Positions 5,162 to 6,415 of a DNA stretch of 6,415 nucleotides are shown here, one piece after another. This stretch comes from JASFEQ01 sp050122535 (GTDB lineage: Bacteria; Desulfobacterota; DSM-4660; Desulfatiglandales; HGW-15): contig JASFIT010000273.1 of the NCBI GenBank assembly GCA_050122535.1, forward strand, positions 1-6,415, read 5' to 3'. The translations under genes were made by a program, and so were the position numbers. The notes beneath the pieces were generated by a model that was given only the letters and a program-made list of their open reading frames with translations, was not told the origin of the DNA and did not search any database. Numbering within the stretch: position 1 is the stretch's first letter; each line of letters begins with the position of its first letter.

Positions 5162-6295
5162 ATGGCGAAGGATTTATACGAGATTTTGGGTGTCTCGAAA
5201 AACGCGTCCAAAGAAGATATAAAAAAGGCCTACCGCAAATTGGCCCGGAAGTGGCATCCCGACATCAATCCGGGGAACAATGAGGCGGAGCAAAAATTCA
5301 AAGAGATATCCCGGGCCCATGAAGTCCTGGCCAAAGAGGAAAAGCGAAAGCTATACGACGAATTTGGGGAAGAGGGCCTCCAGGCCGGATTTGACCCTGA
5401 AAAGGCGAGGCAGTACAAGCAGTGGGGAGCCTTTCAACAGGGGGCGAGAGCCAGGGGTGGAGAGGGGTTTGGACGATACCAGAGCTATGAGGACGTCTTT
5501 GGTGATCTCTTTGGTTTCGGCCGGGAGCCCAGCGGTTTTAGAGCCACCGGCGCCATGAGGGGGAGGAATATCGAACATGATATGGATATTGATCTTGTAT
5601 CAGCCCTGAGGGGTTTTGAGACTGAACTCTCCATGCAGAAGCCAAAGACTTGCCCTGAATGTCAGGGAACAGGGACAGACCCGAAATCCGTGATAACCAC
5701 GTGCCCCACCTGCAATGGCTCTGGACGGCTGAACGTTGCCGAAGGCCCCATGCAATTCACCAAGCCCTGTCCACAATGTGGAGGCAACGGCAAGACAGGA
5801 AAGACCTGTGCGCAGTGTCGCGGTAGCGGACAGGTCCTTGGAACAGAAAAAATTAGGGTGACCATTCCTCAAGGCGTGAAAGAGGGCTCCAAGGTACGGG
5901 TGGCAGGAAAGGGTGAACCAGGTCTCAATGGCGGCCAGCCTGGAGATCTTTACCTGATCATCCACATTAAGCCCCACCCTTTTCTAAAGCGGGAGGGAGA
6001 CAATTTGTATATGGAGGTTCCCGTGACTGTGCGTGAAGCCATGGCCGGCGGAAACATCAATATCCCCACCATAGGCGGCCAGGTCAACGTCAAGGTGCCC
6101 CCCAAGAGTCAGAGCGGGCAAACACTCAGGTTGAAAGCAAAGGGTGCTGTCAATCCCAAGACCAAGAAAAGGGGCGACCTCATGGTGAAGCTGGTCGTCA
6201 AGGTTCCCCAGACAGAGGACAAGGATATTTTGGAAGCGGTTGGAAAGATGGACAGATATTATAAGGAAGACCTGAGAAAGGATATTCGGCTGTAA
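5162..6295 (+). CDS. dnaJ: Type A (class I) DnaJ/Hsp40 co-chaperone
   Basis: Cytoplasmic co-chaperone that delivers unfolded clients to DnaK and stimulates its ATPase. The J domain is at residues 4-68, with the essential HPD at 32-34. A Gly/Phe-containing linker spans about 69-133 and includes YEDVFGDLFGFG (109-120). The zinc-binding region has four CXXCXGXG repeats: CPECQGTG (164), CPTCNGSG (181), CPQCGGNG (203) and CAQCRGSG (216), so all eight cysteines are present. The C-terminal substrate-binding domains run from about 224 (IPQGVKEGSKVRVAGKG) to about 355. The 377-residue length matches the family. The linker holds an unusual charged stretch (DPEKARQYKQWG, 78-89), and the protein ends in YYKEDLRKDIRL. 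The start codon has only a weak, close GGTGA (5154-5158). No dnaK or grpE lies nearby, so this may be a second, stand-alone DnaJ rather than the one in the main heat-shock operon. Confidence 0.95.
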   Translation: MAKDLYEILGVSKNASKEDIKKAYRKLARKWHPDINPGNNEAEQKFKEISRAHEVLAKEEKRKLYDEFGEEGLQAGFDPEKARQYKQWGAFQQGARARGGEGFGRYQSYEDVFGDLFGFGREPSGFRATGAMRGRNIEHDMDIDLVSALRGFETELSMQKPKTCPECQGTGTDPKSVITTCPTCNGSGRLNVAEGPMQFTKPCPQCGGNGKTGKTCAQCRGSGQVLGTEKIRVTIPQGVKEGSKVRVAGKGEPGLNGGQPGDLYLIIHIKPHPFLKREGDNLYMEVPVTVREAMAGGNINIPTIGGQVNVKVPPKSQSGQTLRLKAKGAVNPKTKKRGDLMVKLVVKVPQTEDKDILEAVGKMDRYYKEDLRKDIRL

Positions 6296-6313
6296 ATAGG
6301 GGCAGAAAGGGAT

Positions 6314-6415
6314 TTATGAAGAACCGCGCCTGAAAGTTTCTTGGATCTCCTGGGCGAGATCTTCCAAGATAGCATCAAACTGCCGTCTCATCTCCACCAT
6401 GTTTTGTCTCATCCG
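6314..6415 (-). CDS. C-terminal 33 codons of an unidentified protein, cut by the right window edge
   Basis: On the minus strand an open frame enters from the right edge and ends at TAA (6314-6316). The visible tail, from MRQNMVEMRRQF to QEIQETFRRGSS, is rich in Glu, Gln, Arg and Met with leucines at helical spacing, so it is probably an amphipathic or coiled-coil helix with a short polar end. I do not recognise the family from this piece. It converges on dnaJ with only 18 bases between the two stop codons. An overlapping plus-strand frame is also open here but has no plausible start, so the minus-strand reading is preferred. Confidence 0.5.
   Translation of the reverse strand, partial: RMRQNMVEMRRQFDAILEDLAQEIQETFRRGSS

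Noticed and set aside
6300..6415. Open plus-strand frame after dnaJ
   Set aside because: No start codon occurs near its beginning, and its composition is less protein-like than the minus-strand frame.

Overview
The window looks like chromosomal DNA from a Gram-negative, probably anaerobic bacterium. A Desulfobacterota ('deltaproteobacterial') genome is my best guess. The basis is base composition near 50% GC, GGAGG-type ribosome binding sites, and the protein flavours: a short bacterial alpha-glucan phosphorylase with an N-terminal DUF3417 region, a CBS-type MgtE, a membrane diadenylate cyclase and an extra DnaJ. The taxonomic call is inference. There is no rRNA, tRNA, CRISPR array, IS element or other sign of mobility, and gene-less gaps are short (the longest, 3776-4000, is 225 bases).

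Layout. The left half is a minus-strand run of three genes transcribed from about 3850 towards position 1: a diadenylate cyclase fused to a YbbR/CdaR-like domain (2606-3775), the magnesium channel/transporter gene mgtE (1128-2426), and the first 351 codons of an alpha-glucan (glycogen) phosphorylase gene that leaves the window at its left edge (1-1054). An AT-rich divergent intergenic region (3776-4000) carries a good sigma70-like promoter for the cyclase and another for corA. The right half is on the plus strand: corA, a second type of Mg2+ (or other divalent cation) channel (4001-5068), then a complete type A DnaJ/Hsp40 gene (5162-6295). At the right edge, the last 33 codons of an unidentified minus-strand gene converge on dnaJ.

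How the genes fit together. Two structurally unrelated Mg2+ uptake proteins, MgtE and CorA, lie on either side of a c-di-AMP synthase. c-di-AMP is established as a controller of ion and osmotic homeostasis, so the segment 1128-5068 may be a cation-homeostasis locus. The functional link is inference from position only. The most distinctive item is the cyclase, which joins in one chain what is classically two proteins: CdaA (three membrane helices plus a DAC domain) and its regulator CdaR (one membrane helix plus extracytoplasmic YbbR repeats), here with a single YbbR-like repeat. Both the cyclase and mgtE promoters are overlapped by perfect inverted repeats that could be operators. The phosphorylase and DnaJ look like ordinary housekeeping genes with no evident tie to the cation locus.
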